This document shows, in pieces, positions 1-9,163 of a stretch of DNA of 64,000 bases. The notes below the pieces were generated by a model. The model ran no database searches. It saw only the letters and a list, made by a program, of their open reading frames with translations, and was not told the origin of the DNA. Source of the DNA: Chryseobacterium paludis (GTDB taxonomy: Bacteria > Bacteroidota > Bacteroidia > Flavobacteriales > Weeksellaceae); the NCBI RefSeq assembly GCF_025403485.1, contig NZ_CP099966.1, positions 1,860,001 through 1,924,000 of the forward strand, written 5' to 3'. How positions within the stretch are numbered: the first letter of the stretch is position 1; each line of letters begins with the position of its first letter. The translations under genes and the position numbers were made by a program.

Positions 1-3000
1 TGAGGGCCTTCTCCAGAAGAATTTCTATCTTGGAGATATCCATTGGTTGATAAATATTCTGCATTTGACATAGCTCTATAAAAATGAGTTTTACCACCCT
101 TGTCTGAAGTGTCACCATTCAATGCAAAAGGTAAAGTCCAAACAAGAGGAGCAACTGTAGCCCCAAGTTCTGCAAGAGTAGCTGTAGAGGCAGCTGCTTC
201 GCCAGCCACAACACCTTCAGGAATTAAAGCTATATCTGTTACAACCCAAGCTCCAGCAGTTGCTTTCGTACCTTTATTACCACCAAATAACCCTCTGAAG
301 AAATTACCAATAGATTGCCAAACAGTTGGTTTAGGAGTCCCTAAACTAGCCATAATATCTCTGAATTCCTGTGTTTCTCCAAAAGTAGCAGGCTTCTGAT
401 CATATACATCACCACCACCACGAGCACCACCAAGTGGTTCTGTTCTATTATCTCTTTCTCCTGTAATGCCCATCCACCATCCAGACCTTGGATCCTGGGG
501 AGCCATGTCACTTGCCTCATTTGGCATTGCAAATTTTCTTCCATCAGGATCAATAAAGCTGATAGGATTATTTACAACATAATTATAGGGTGAAAATCTT
601 CTACTTGTTTCAGCGAGAGGATCTATTACTCCCCATCTTCCGATGTCTGCCATATACATCCTAGCACCATAATCACTCCATCCTGTTTCCTTTTGCAGTT
701 CTTTGCCGTTGTAACCATAATTGTAGGCAAGGTTTCCACTTAAACTGATAGTGTGCTTTAATCCAAAAGGATAATAGTTGTTTTCTTCAATGACCTCTGC
801 GCTTCCTGTTGAGCTTTTAGCATAACTCAGCCTTACATTTCCTAAATGATCAGTATAGTTGTAAATATACTTATTATTTTCAAAATTGTAATACCCTTCA
901 GCTGTAGGCACAAACTTAAGAACCTGGCTGAATGCTGTACCTGTGTCTCTGGCTTCATATTGGAATCCGTTTAGATATTCAGTTATTGTTTTGGTTTCTA
1001 AGTTCGTTCTACCCAGACCAAATGTATACGTTTTTCTAAGCTTTGTTCCATCTGCTCTGTATAGATATTTGGTATTTACGTTGATCTCTACATCTTCTGT
1101 TATCACTCTGGGACTATAGGTTTTATCAAACACCACATTATCAGGCAGGCTGAGAACATTGTAATCAATCCTAAGAATACCTTTATCCACCTGATCTTTC
1201 ATGTTCCCATTGTCATCATACGTAATTGGATTCCCTGAGGTGTCAGGATACCCTGCATAGTCACCAGTAGCATCAGTTACAGAATTGAGTTTATTCCCTG
1301 TATATTGATAGGTCAAGTTATCAATCAGTCCTGTGGCACCCAGAGAATTTTTCCCATTTCTCTGAAGAGAAGTGATATTCCCGTTTATATCATATCCCAC
1401 AGATTCGTTAAACAGGTTATTCTCAGGAACAGAAGCATTTGGTTCAGAATAGGCACCTTTTTTCAGTCTATTCAACCCATCATAGGTATAGGTATATCTT
1501 TTTAACACATTATCGCCTGCCGTTTTCCAGTCCACCTCGCTAATGGTTCCGTTATACTTTGATAATGTTCCAACAGGATTAGTATACTTCACTTCATATC
1601 CGAATAATTTTCCACTAAGGTTAGCTGGATTATTGACTTTGATTACTGAGCCTCTAATGTCATAAGCATACTCAATATTTTGTAGGTTATTTCCTACTTT
1701 TTTACTGGAAAGCTGAGAGAGTTCATTATAAGTATTCTCTGCTAAAAGTTCCTGAGGCTGGCCACTCACCTGATGCCATTGCTTTTTTAATCTGTTTTGA
1801 CTATCATACTCAAATGTCTGGGTGATGATCCTTTCTGTATCTGTAGAGAGTCTTTTATGATAGACTTTGGATTGTTTGGGTACTCCAACAAAATCAAGTT
1901 CTGTTTCTGTTTTGGTATATCCACCCAGGTGATTGATCTCATAACCTCCAATTGATCTTCCTTTCGCATCATAATACACATAACTCTTCGTCCAGTTATC
2001 ATCTTCAATGTTTTTAACTAAGGACATCACAGGCAAATTTTTGGTATTTACAGCAGCATTTTGTGTATCAGGAACAACAGGCTTACCCAATATAGTCGTA
2101 GGAAAAGAAGGGTTAAAGGAATAAGTTGGATAAGTATCATAATAATTAACGGATAAAATAGTTTCTACTTCCTTGCACCAGTCATTTGTATAATAGATCT
2201 GCATTCCGTTTCTTGTAAAGCCCTGAGCGTTTCTATATTCGGTAATGACATAATTGTTAAGTAGACTTTGCAGACTTGTTCTGTCCGCACCTGGTATAAT
2301 TCCAGTATAAATTATCCTTCCAAATGGATCGTATTTTGTAAGGAACCATTTACCTGCTTTACGCAATTCGGCATCTTGTGTCATGATCAGGTGATCAGCT
2401 TTATCATACACCATATACTCCCATCCTTTTCCCGGAAGTTTTTTCTCTACCAGTCTTCCAAGAGTATCATATTTATACTGGTAGCATAAATTGTCTAATG
2501 CTGTCTGATTTGGGATAGAAGCAGTAACTGCCAATGGAGGAATTACATAGGCTAACCAGCCAAACTCATTGTATACATAATAAGTATCTGTGTCCTTGGT
2601 TCCATCATTTTTTCTCACCAAAATTACTTGTCCCAGTCCATTGGTAAATTCTGTTGTAGTATTACCATCAGCGTCAGTTACTGTACTTTTATATAGAGTA
2701 TTGGCTGCATACACACCAGTATAAGAAATGGCGGTGGAGGTTGTTCCACCCGCCCATGTAGTAACCGTAGTTATCTTTTTTACGTCGCCTGCTGCATTAG
2801 CGGAATAAGAAAACTGAGTGGGATGAGTAGTCCAGTTATTTCCTATCGAAGTAATTTGTTTCAATCTTCCAGCTGGAGATTTTTCTAATGTTTTCTCACC
2901 ATAAATTCTTTCGTTTCCGTAAATAGCTGTGGCATTATCTAATGGAGCTCCATACATAGCTCCACCTTGAGTTCCCACTTGAGGAATAGGGAGGTAGTCC

Positions 3001-3269
3001 TGGATCTGTCGTCCAAAGTCGTCATATACAATAGGAACTACCACATCTCTTCCTAGTGGTGTAGCTTTGACACTAATAGACTGTTTAGCTCTTCCCAATC
3101 CATCAAAATACTGAATGGATTGAATTTGTCTCGCATTGGGGGTCGAAGAGGTTACTTCTTCCAGATAGGCTCTGGTCTGTACGTAATTTTCATTAGTACT
3201 CGGACCTGTTTGCGCATAAGACGATCCTGCTACAAACAATATGCTGAATATATTTAAAATTCTTTTCAT
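1..3269 (-). CDS. RHS repeat protein with DUF6443-like N-terminus, polymorphic-toxin-like; C-terminus beyond window
   Basis: The minus frame stays open from an ATG at 3269 to the window edge, about 1,089 codons, so the gene is cut at its 3' end. It starts with a signal peptide (MKRILNIFSILFVAGSSYAQ). Next comes the DUF6443-like start of flavobacterial RHS proteins (IQYFDGLGRAKQSI) and many YD-type repeats. The RHS core lies near residues 830-905, with YYPFGLKH, YGYNGKELQ, YGARMYMADIGRWGVIDP and NYVVNNPISFIDPDGR. In this family the sequence after the core is the variable toxin region. Here it runs from about residue 906 and contains Gly/Ala-rich stretches, then HFYRAMSNAEYL at about residue 1061. 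That motif vaguely resembles the start of ADP-ribosyltransferase toxins, which is only a guess. The start lies 5 bp after the stop of the upstream YD protein, so the two are probably co-transcribed. Any immunity gene lies outside the window. Confidence 0.9.
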   Translation of the reverse strand, partial: MKRILNIFSILFVAGSSYAQTGPSTNENYVQTRAYLEEVTSSTPNARQIQSIQYFDGLGRAKQSISVKATPLGRDVVVPIVYDDFGRQIQDYLPIPQVGTQGGAMYGAPLDNATAIYGNERIYGEKTLEKSPAGRLKQITSIGNNWTTHPTQFSYSANAAGDVKKITTVTTWAGGTTSTAISYTGVYAANTLYKSTVTDADGNTTTEFTNGLGQVILVRKNDGTKDTDTYYVYNEFGWLAYVIPPLAVTASIPNQTALDNLCYQYKYDTLGRLVEKKLPGKGWEYMVYDKADHLIMTQDAELRKAGKWFLTKYDPFGRIIYTGIIPGADRTSLQSLLNNYVITEYRNAQGFTRNGMQIYYTNDWCKEVETILSVNYYDTYPTYSFNPSFPTTILGKPVVPDTQNAAVNTKNLPVMSLVKNIEDDNWTKSYVYYDAKGRSIGGYEINHLGGYTKTETELDFVGVPKQSKVYHKRLSTDTERIITQTFEYDSQNRLKKQWHQVSGQPQELLAENTYNELSQLSSKKVGNNLQNIEYAYDIRGSVIKVNNPANLSGKLFGYEVKYTNPVGTLSKYNGTISEVDWKTAGDNVLKRYTYTYDGLNRLKKGAYSEPNASVPENNLFNESVGYDINGNITSLQRNGKNSLGATGLIDNLTYQYTGNKLNSVTDATGDYAGYPDTSGNPITYDDNGNMKDQVDKGILRIDYNVLSLPDNVVFDKTYSPRVITEDVEINVNTKYLYRADGTKLRKTYTFGLGRTNLETKTITEYLNGFQYEARDTGTAFSQVLKFVPTAEGYYNFENNKYIYNYTDHLGNVRLSYAKSSTGSAEVIEENNYYPFGLKHTISLSGNLAYNYGYNGKELQKETGWSDYGARMYMADIGRWGVIDPLAETSRRFSPYNYVVNNPISFIDPDGRKFAMPNEASDMAPQDPRSGWWMGITGERDNRTEPLGGARGGGDVYDQKPATFGETQEFRDIMASLGTPKPTVWQSIGNFFRGLFGGNKGTKATAGAWVVTDIALIPEGVVAGEAAASTATLAELGATVAPLVWTLPFALNGDTSDKGGKTHFYRAMSNAEYLSTNGYLQDRNSSGEGP

Positions 3270-3274
3270 GATTT

Positions 3275-6028
3275 TTAGTGCTTGTAGTTATACTCGTATT
3301 CTTTTAATAATTTACCATTCTTATCTTCCACCCTTTGTAATCGGCCTGATTTATCATACCTGTACACTTCTCTTGTCCCGTTGGCAGTTGTGATAGAAGT
3401 TGTCCCTATTAAAGGGTCATACGTATAGGTGGTAATGGAATAATCTTTTATTGCGGTATCTTTTCTAAGGTTTTCCAAAGCCACGAGCAAAGCAGGTTCC
3501 TTAGTTGGATCAACCGCATCAGCATCAGAGGCAGTAATAGCTGCTGTAACCGTAGCAAGAGATGCGATTTGGCTGTAAGATGCTCCAGTAATTTTTGCAA
3601 TGGGTTGGGTTCCTTTATAGCCATAAATAATAGCGGTAGGAATACCTGATTTTGAAATAACTTCTCTTGGATTTCCTTTTCCATCATAATTATTGATGGT
3701 AATTTCCGTCATCGGAGTTTGATTTTTAACGTCAAAAGAAAGTACCGAGCTAGGATATAAGTTAGAGGCATTATCAAATTTAGTTTCTGATTTTCCTACC
3801 AGTTTCCCATTAACTTTAGTTTCACTCTGTAAAGCAGTAGTAAGCATACGGGCGTTAATGAGCTTTGTATTGGAAACGTCTGATGCATATTTTACCGTTT
3901 TTTCGGTAATAATTCCTTCAGGAGAGGTTTCCTTTACAGTTGATACTGAAAAGTTGTAAGGACTGAATGTCGTTTCAGAAATATTTTCAAGACTGGTAGA
4001 ATTATCGAAAAATGTCTTGGAAATTACTTTCGTAGATTTGATCCATGCTGCTTTTGAATTATAACCTGAGCAAGTACTATATTGAGGAGCTCCAGGGATA
4101 TCATCCATTACATAATCAGTATTTTGTGAGCTTGTTATTGCATTCTGACTATTATATATTTCCTGCTTATACAATAGGCCTGTAGAAGTAATATTATAAT
4201 ATGGCCTGAATAGAGGTATAGTAGACGTGAAATCTTCAGCCATTTTAAAATAATATTTTGTATATCCCAGGTTTTTCGTGGCATCTCCATAAATTTCCTT
4301 TACATTTTTATAAAGGACAACAGTATTATCATAAAATTCGCTATTACCCTGACAGTTTTCAGAAGTATAAACGGCCCCACTTGAGTCATTAGGATTTGCA
4401 AATGAATTATATTCGTAGCTTGTCTTCTTTTTTAAAACATGGTCCACATCAAATTGTTCGATACTGCCTATTCTTACACCTGTTGCAAATGTAGCATTTT
4501 TATAGGGTAATGGTGCTGTAGCAATTGATTTAAGCTTAATATTACCATTTCCATAACCAGGATTGTTCCCAAAACCTTTAATTTCGAAGGTATAGTCTCC
4601 GGGACTAAGATTGTATTTCTCACAACCTAAGGTAGTAGTTGGAGTGACTTCTACCCCGGATTTCTTGAACTTAAAATTAATAACATGTGGCATATGAATA
4701 GGGTACTTATCATCATACATCTCATACGTTAGATAAGCAATATAGAAAGTTTTTGTGGCATCTATATGAACATTATAAACACTACTCTGGTTCGTATCAA
4801 AATCTATGCTCTGCTCTTCAACCAAGTTTTGATAATAAGGATTAGTTAAACTATTATTATTTAGCTGAATTGAGCTGTTGTCGTAATAGATGTCGTTAAA
4901 TTGAAAGTTATACCTAGTATAACCCCCTTCCGGATGGCTCATCGTCTCTAAGGTTCGTGTTTTTGAACTAAGTGGGTTATAATATTCACTAGCACATGCA
5001 TAATCATTTCCCCCAATATCCTTGTACACTGTAAATAAAAGGTCCTTATATCCGAAATTTCTTCTTTCAATTATTTCCTGGTTACTACTAAGTTTATCGA
5101 GAACTGTTAATGCTCTTCTATCTCCCTCTTCAAACCAAAACTTATATTTGGAAATTAGCCTGTTTGATTTATCAAGAAGTGATACACTATTTATTTTGTA
5201 AGGATCATCAACCCCGTTTTCTTTCAATGCATCATAAACATTTTCAAAACTTATCTTTCCAAAATCCGTAGAGATCTCCTTCAGCTTGCAGCTTTGGTAT
5301 AATAGAACCGAAGATCCATTTTTGTTTATACTTTCTTTCTGGTAAGTGAAAGTGGCAACTTCAACGTTACTTTCATCCAGTATTTTACTTAAGAAAAAAG
5401 CAGATTTATAATAAAAATTAGGGTCCAATAGAGATTTACTGTAGTCATCAAAAATATATTTAAACCCTTTTTCATCTGTAATTTTAAAAGAGTTTATTAT
5501 TAGAGTAGCCGTATTAGGATCTCTTGTATATTCAATCTTTATATTGTTCCCTGAAATATGATTTAGGGTAAAGGTATTATTGGTAACATCTCTGATAAAA
5601 CTGAACTTGCCAGAATTTCCAGGAATATTATAATAATAGAGATCATCAAATTCATTCTTTTTATAGTCAGGTTTCGATGCATTATCATAAAACTCATCAA
5701 CATACTCATTGATAACCCGAGAAACGCTACCTCCTTTAGCCAAGGACCAGCCAATACCTACTTCACTACCAGGTTTATCAATCGCAGCATTAGCAACATG
5801 ATAACTTAAAACAACAGGAAGAGCAAGGCTTTTATTGCTGGTCTGAAGGTTTAATAATGGAAGTGATATATCCGGCACCCCAGTAGATAATGAAACAGGG
5901 GTATTGACATACGAAGAAAAAGATGAAACGGAAGGAACCGGTTCGGGAGTATTCCCAAAATTTCTTTGCGCTTTTCCAGAGCCAAAGATCAATATGGAGA
6001 ATGATAGTAATTTATATATAGTCTTCAT
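3275..6028 (-). CDS. secreted YD/RHS-type repeat protein
   Basis: A protein of about 917 residues. I chose the ATG at 6028 because it begins directly with a signal peptide (MKTIYKLLSFSILIFGSGKAQ); an upstream in-frame ATG adds nine residues and overlaps the preceding gene. The N-terminal part (PVSLSTGVPDISLPLL, then IGWSLAKGGSVSRVI) is the type found at the start of SpvB/RHS-like Bacteroidetes proteins. The extreme C-terminus carries YD repeats (TYTYDPLIGTTSI, YRYDKSGRLQRVEDKNGKLLKEYEY). It has no RHS core and no T9SS tail. It ends 5 bp before the large RHS protein, as if one RHS shell were split over two genes. It starts 4 bp after the T9SS protein. A cell-surface or secreted role together with the next gene is inferred. 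Confidence 0.85.
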   Translation of the reverse strand: MKTIYKLLSFSILIFGSGKAQRNFGNTPEPVPSVSSFSSYVNTPVSLSTGVPDISLPLLNLQTSNKSLALPVVLSYHVANAAIDKPGSEVGIGWSLAKGGSVSRVINEYVDEFYDNASKPDYKKNEFDDLYYYNIPGNSGKFSFIRDVTNNTFTLNHISGNNIKIEYTRDPNTATLIINSFKITDEKGFKYIFDDYSKSLLDPNFYYKSAFFLSKILDESNVEVATFTYQKESINKNGSSVLLYQSCKLKEISTDFGKISFENVYDALKENGVDDPYKINSVSLLDKSNRLISKYKFWFEEGDRRALTVLDKLSSNQEIIERRNFGYKDLLFTVYKDIGGNDYACASEYYNPLSSKTRTLETMSHPEGGYTRYNFQFNDIYYDNSSIQLNNNSLTNPYYQNLVEEQSIDFDTNQSSVYNVHIDATKTFYIAYLTYEMYDDKYPIHMPHVINFKFKKSGVEVTPTTTLGCEKYNLSPGDYTFEIKGFGNNPGYGNGNIKLKSIATAPLPYKNATFATGVRIGSIEQFDVDHVLKKKTSYEYNSFANPNDSSGAVYTSENCQGNSEFYDNTVVLYKNVKEIYGDATKNLGYTKYYFKMAEDFTSTIPLFRPYYNITSTGLLYKQEIYNSQNAITSSQNTDYVMDDIPGAPQYSTCSGYNSKAAWIKSTKVISKTFFDNSTSLENISETTFSPYNFSVSTVKETSPEGIITEKTVKYASDVSNTKLINARMLTTALQSETKVNGKLVGKSETKFDNASNLYPSSVLSFDVKNQTPMTEITINNYDGKGNPREVISKSGIPTAIIYGYKGTQPIAKITGASYSQIASLATVTAAITASDADAVDPTKEPALLVALENLRKDTAIKDYSITTYTYDPLIGTTSITTANGTREVYRYDKSGRLQRVEDKNGKLLKEYEYNYKH

Positions 6029-6032
6029 TGTA

Positions 6033-7577
6033 TTATTTCTTAATGAGTTTAGCATTCGCTGTTTTATTAGTATCTGTTTTTATTACAACAAGGTAAGCTC
6101 CCTGAATAAGTGGTTGAGTATTTATTTTGGCTACCTTATTCTTCGTTTTCAAACTCTGTAATTGTCTTCCACCCATATCATATAATAAGATATCTGCGTC
6201 TTTAAAGTCAAAGCCTATTTCCACATAAGCATAATCTGATACAGGGTTAGGATAGATCTTGATATCCTGTTTTTCGATTAATTGATCCAATTGTTTATCA
6301 CCCAGTTTTACGATCTTCCAGTTCTCCTTTCCTAATTCCTCAGCACTGGTTCCTGCCAAGATGATTGAACCATCTCTGTTGAGTTTGATATCAGATAATC
6401 TTTCTTCTCTCTTTCTGGACTCCCCTTCCACATGTTTCCTCCACTGTTCATTTCCGTTTTGATCCAGATATAGCATCCAGAATTTCTCATCATCAGCTTC
6501 TATTCTTCCCTCCGCCTGGGTATAACCACCTAATAGAATTCCTTTTGTTTTATCATCTGCAGAATGAATTGTGCTCATTCCCATTAAAACATCTCTGTTC
6601 TTAAAATTGTAAGATTTCTGCCACTGCTCATCACCTCTTTCATTTAAAGAAATTAACCAAACATCAGTTCCTTCTTCAATTCCTACAGTTTTATTTCCTG
6701 ATCTTTCTGATCTTGATTCTCCACCAATGATATATCCATTTGAAGTTAAAGCGAGAGTTCTTAAATGATCATCTCCTTTTCCACCATAATTCTTTTCCCA
6801 TTCTACTTTTCCATCTTTTGAAAGTTTGATGATCCAGTAGTCACCTTCACCAAAGTTTTCAGTTTGCTTTGATCCATTAGCACTACTTCTGGAATAAATA
6901 CCTAATAATGCTCCACCATCTTTCGTTGGGATCATTTTTTCTACCTCATCAAGCCCTTTCCCACCTAAAACAAGTTGTGAAATCTCTTTTCCGTTTTTAT
7001 CAAGTTTGATGATTAAGATATCTTTTGAGCCATAGCCTTTAGGTGAGTTTTGAACATTTCCAGCTACAAAAAATCCAAGATCTGTAGTCTGAATAACAGC
7101 TCTGGCTTCTTCATCAGCAGAAGTTCCCAAAGTTTTCTGCCATAATTCATCACCGAATTCATTAATTCTGATTAGCCAAATGTCTGATCCACCTTTGGAA
7201 TCTTCTTTTTTGTCTAAAGATTTCCCTGAGTACGAGGTACCTCCCAAAAGCGATCCTCCATCCTGTGTTGTTACAGTTGAAGAAAGATAATCATGATTAT
7301 TTCCTGCAAAATATTTCTCCCAAACCTGGTCGCCCTGCTGGTTTAGTTTCACCAAGTGAAAATCGTATCCATTATTCTGCTTCGATGTAGCCTGAGGTCC
7401 TCGAAGGCTACCTCCCTGAATAGCACTTCCCGTAATCAGATACTGCTGATCTATGGTTGTCGTAACCTGACTAAGAAAATCCTGTGTACTGGATTTAATG
7501 TTTTTCTCCCAGACTATTTCCTGAGCTGAGCTCAGAATTGTGCACATAGTAAAAGCACCAATGTAGAGTTTTTTCAT
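6033..7577 (-). CDS. T9SS type A sorting domain protein with repeated beta-propeller-like units
   Basis: A 514-residue protein with a signal peptide (MKKLYIGAFTMCTILSSAQ). The body is built of about six repeats of roughly 50-60 residues, each with a GG-containing start (DGGSLLGGTSYSG, DLGFFVAGNVQNS, DGGALLGIYSRSS, NGYIIGGESRS) and a later D.W.I.L...G...W.K core. This pattern fits a beta-propeller. Residues about 440-514 form a T9SS type A sorting domain (IYPNPVSDYAYVEIGF, then QGAYLVVIKTD and a basic end). The protein is therefore expected on the cell surface or outside the cell. It is the first gene of an operon with the two RHS-type genes. Its substrate or partner is unknown. Confidence 0.88.
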   Translation of the reverse strand: MKKLYIGAFTMCTILSSAQEIVWEKNIKSSTQDFLSQVTTTIDQQYLITGSAIQGGSLRGPQATSKQNNGYDFHLVKLNQQGDQVWEKYFAGNNHDYLSSTVTTQDGGSLLGGTSYSGKSLDKKEDSKGGSDIWLIRINEFGDELWQKTLGTSADEEARAVIQTTDLGFFVAGNVQNSPKGYGSKDILIIKLDKNGKEISQLVLGGKGLDEVEKMIPTKDGGALLGIYSRSSANGSKQTENFGEGDYWIIKLSKDGKVEWEKNYGGKGDDHLRTLALTSNGYIIGGESRSERSGNKTVGIEEGTDVWLISLNERGDEQWQKSYNFKNRDVLMGMSTIHSADDKTKGILLGGYTQAEGRIEADDEKFWMLYLDQNGNEQWRKHVEGESRKREERLSDIKLNRDGSIILAGTSAEELGKENWKIVKLGDKQLDQLIEKQDIKIYPNPVSDYAYVEIGFDFKDADILLYDMGGRQLQSLKTKNKVAKINTQPLIQGAYLVVIKTDTNKTANAKLIKK

Positions 7578-7904
7578 CTATTTATGTTTTTAGTTAATTG
7601 ATTTTTCAAAGCCTGCAAATTTAACACTTTTTAATACTTATTAATTTTACTTTAAAAAAATTTAATATGAATTTCATCATATTTTTATATTCATTTTCAA
7701 ACGGTTACGTTTTATACAGTACAAAATTAGGATAGCATAGCGACAGAATACGTCGTATTATAAGTCTTTTCAAATTGGTGGAAAGCAATTTTTCTTCATG
7801 ATTATGACCTACCTTTTCGTTTCTTTCCGTAATTTTTTAGTTCGCTGTATCTACTTTCTTCCCGCTCCTTTCAAGAATGAGGTGTGCCGCATCCAGCATT
7901 TTAG
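7578..7904. other. intergenic region between RHS operon start and hypothetical gene
   Basis: About 330 bp of very AT-rich sequence. Apart from the candidate -7 element at 7616-7623 I see no gene-like frame and no strong hairpin. Confidence 0.5.
7616..7623 (-). promoter_or_regulatory. candidate -7 element (TAAATTTG) for the T9SS/RHS operon
   Basis: On the minus strand TAAATTTG matches the Bacteroidetes -7 consensus TAnnTTTG and lies about 39 bp before the ATG at 7577. I see no clear TTTG at the -33 spacing, so support is partial. Confidence 0.45.
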
Positions 7905-8375
7905 TCAGATGGATGTAGGGGCTGACCATATTCCTTTCCGGGACATAATCATAAGTTCCCAATGAGAAATAAACCATCCGGACATAAAATAATCAAATTC
8001 CGTGATGCTGTATTCTTTGAATGCTTTTTTAAATACCAATAAAGGGTTTTGGTATTCTTTCTCCGAAAGCAAGCCAAGAAGTAATGGAGAGGTATCTTCT
8101 AATTGGGTATTCACTTTCCATTTCTTTTCTTTGAGCATGATGAGATAGCCAGCACGCACAAATGACCGCATTGACTGGTAAAAATGAAAGATAACGGAAG
8201 AATCTTCTTTTATCCAACTATCCCTCTTTACCGCGTAATTCATAATGCTATTTAACCTCTCTTTGGATACAGCCAGTTCATTGAACTTAAAATAGGTTTC
8301 CATTAGCTGTAATCCGGAGTGCTTTTTATGCTCTGTCCAAAACCGGGTTTCGAAGTCTGTTATATTCTTTTTCAT
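7905..8375 (-). CDS. hypothetical protein
   Basis: A 156-residue protein that I do not recognise. The ATG at 8375 (MKKNITDFETRFW) is preferred. A further upstream start would add 14 residues of low-complexity Tyr/Lys sequence over AT-rich DNA. The protein is rich in aromatic and charged residues, predicted helical, and has no signal peptide or membrane segment. It is divergent from the small HTH gene that begins 92 bp away, so the two may share a control region. That is only a positional argument. Confidence 0.6.
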   Translation of the reverse strand: MKKNITDFETRFWTEHKKHSGLQLMETYFKFNELAVSKERLNSIMNYAVKRDSWIKEDSSVIFHFYQSMRSFVRAGYLIMLKEKKWKVNTQLEDTSPLLLGLLSEKEYQNPLLVFKKAFKEYSITEFDYFMSGWFISHWELMIMSRKGIWSAPTSI

Positions 8376-8467
8376 GTGTTTGTATTTTTTATAAATGTAA
8401 TAAAAATTTACTAACATTCGGATTTGAGTCCGAGTTTTTTATAAGAATAAGTAATTTATTTGTTTCT

Positions 8468-8689
8468 ATGACAGAAGCAAATAGAAAGATTGTTGAATTT
8501 ATAAGGGATGAATGGGTTGTTCCTTTGAACAATAATAGCAAATTTGCTGTAGATCATAATATAGATGAAAAGACAGTTCGAAGAATAAGAGACGATGAAA
8601 CCTATCAAATTGCTCTTCTTACCATAATGCGAATTTGTCATGGCAAGAATTTAACTCTTGCTAGCTTTTTCAAGATGGTTGGAATATAG
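8468..8689 (+). CDS. small helix-turn-helix (XRE-like) DNA-binding protein
   Basis: A 73-residue protein. The segment SKFAVDHNIDEKTVRRIRDDE looks like an HTH (a short helix, a turn, then a recognition helix with TVRRIR). The following YQIALLTIMRICHGKNLTLASFF matches the last helices of the Cro/C1 (XRE) fold. Small proteins of this type are common as stand-alone regulators in Chryseobacterium-like genomes. It is divergent from the hypothetical gene ending at 8375, which is a possible target, and is followed by a terminator-like hairpin. Family assignment is by eye. Confidence 0.65.
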   Translation: MTEANRKIVEFIRDEWVVPLNNNSKFAVDHNIDEKTVRRIRDDETYQIALLTIMRICHGKNLTLASFFKMVGI

Positions 8690-8695
8690 ATTACG

Positions 8696-8741
8696 AAATC
8701 TCAATAATTAATAGATCCTGACGAAAGTTGGGATTTTTTTT
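8696..8741 (+). terminator. rho-independent terminator after the HTH gene
   Basis: AAATCTCAA at 8696-8704 pairs with TTGGGATTT at 8728-8736, allowing one G-U pair, and is followed by a run of T. The loop is long (23 nt), so this is a moderate call. Confidence 0.5.
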
Positions 8742-8916
8742 GATGAAATTGTCAAAACTCCCAAGAATATATTTATTCGAGACCTTTAAGAAATTATGTA
8801 AAATTACCAATTCAAAATTTTAAGATGCTTTTTATTTTTGTTGTTTACGGAAAGTCGTAAAATAATATAAATTATCATTTGTAAGTTTGACTTAGTTAAT
8901 GATAAAATATAATATT

Positions 8917-9048
8917 ATGGGACTTAAACCAGGGCCAAAAAGAACAGCAACATCAACTGGAAAACCAGATCAACGTCAACGTGATAATAAGGAGACACCA
9001 GGAAATACACCTTCTTTAAAACCACCTAAGAAACAGCAAGGTAAATAA
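8917..9048 (+). CDS. 43-residue basic peptide, unknown function
   Basis: ATG at 8917, TAA at 9046-9048. The peptide begins MGLKPGPKRTATSTGKPDQR and is very rich in Lys, Arg, Pro, Gly and Thr with almost no hydrophobic residues, so it should be unstructured and soluble. A clean hairpin terminator starts 30 bp after the stop, which supports a real short transcription unit. I know of no function. DNA or RNA binding would fit the charge but is not shown. Confidence 0.5.
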   Translation: MGLKPGPKRTATSTGKPDQRQRDNKETPGNTPSLKPPKKQQGK

Positions 9049-9078
9049 ACTATATCTTATAGTATCCAGTCTGTAAAG

Positions 9079-9110
9079 AATAGCGCTACTTAAAAATAAG
9101 TAGCGCTATT
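9079..9110. terminator. bidirectional terminator
   Basis: A perfect inverted repeat: AATAGCGCTACTTA, four A, TAAGTAGCGCTATT, with T-rich sequence following on the plus strand. It lies between the plus-strand 43-residue peptide and the convergent minus-strand RCC1 gene and probably serves both. Confidence 0.8.
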
Positions 9111-9163
9111 TTGAAAGATTGTAAATTTAAAAAAATTAGCTTTTATCCTTAAAGCTTTACTAT

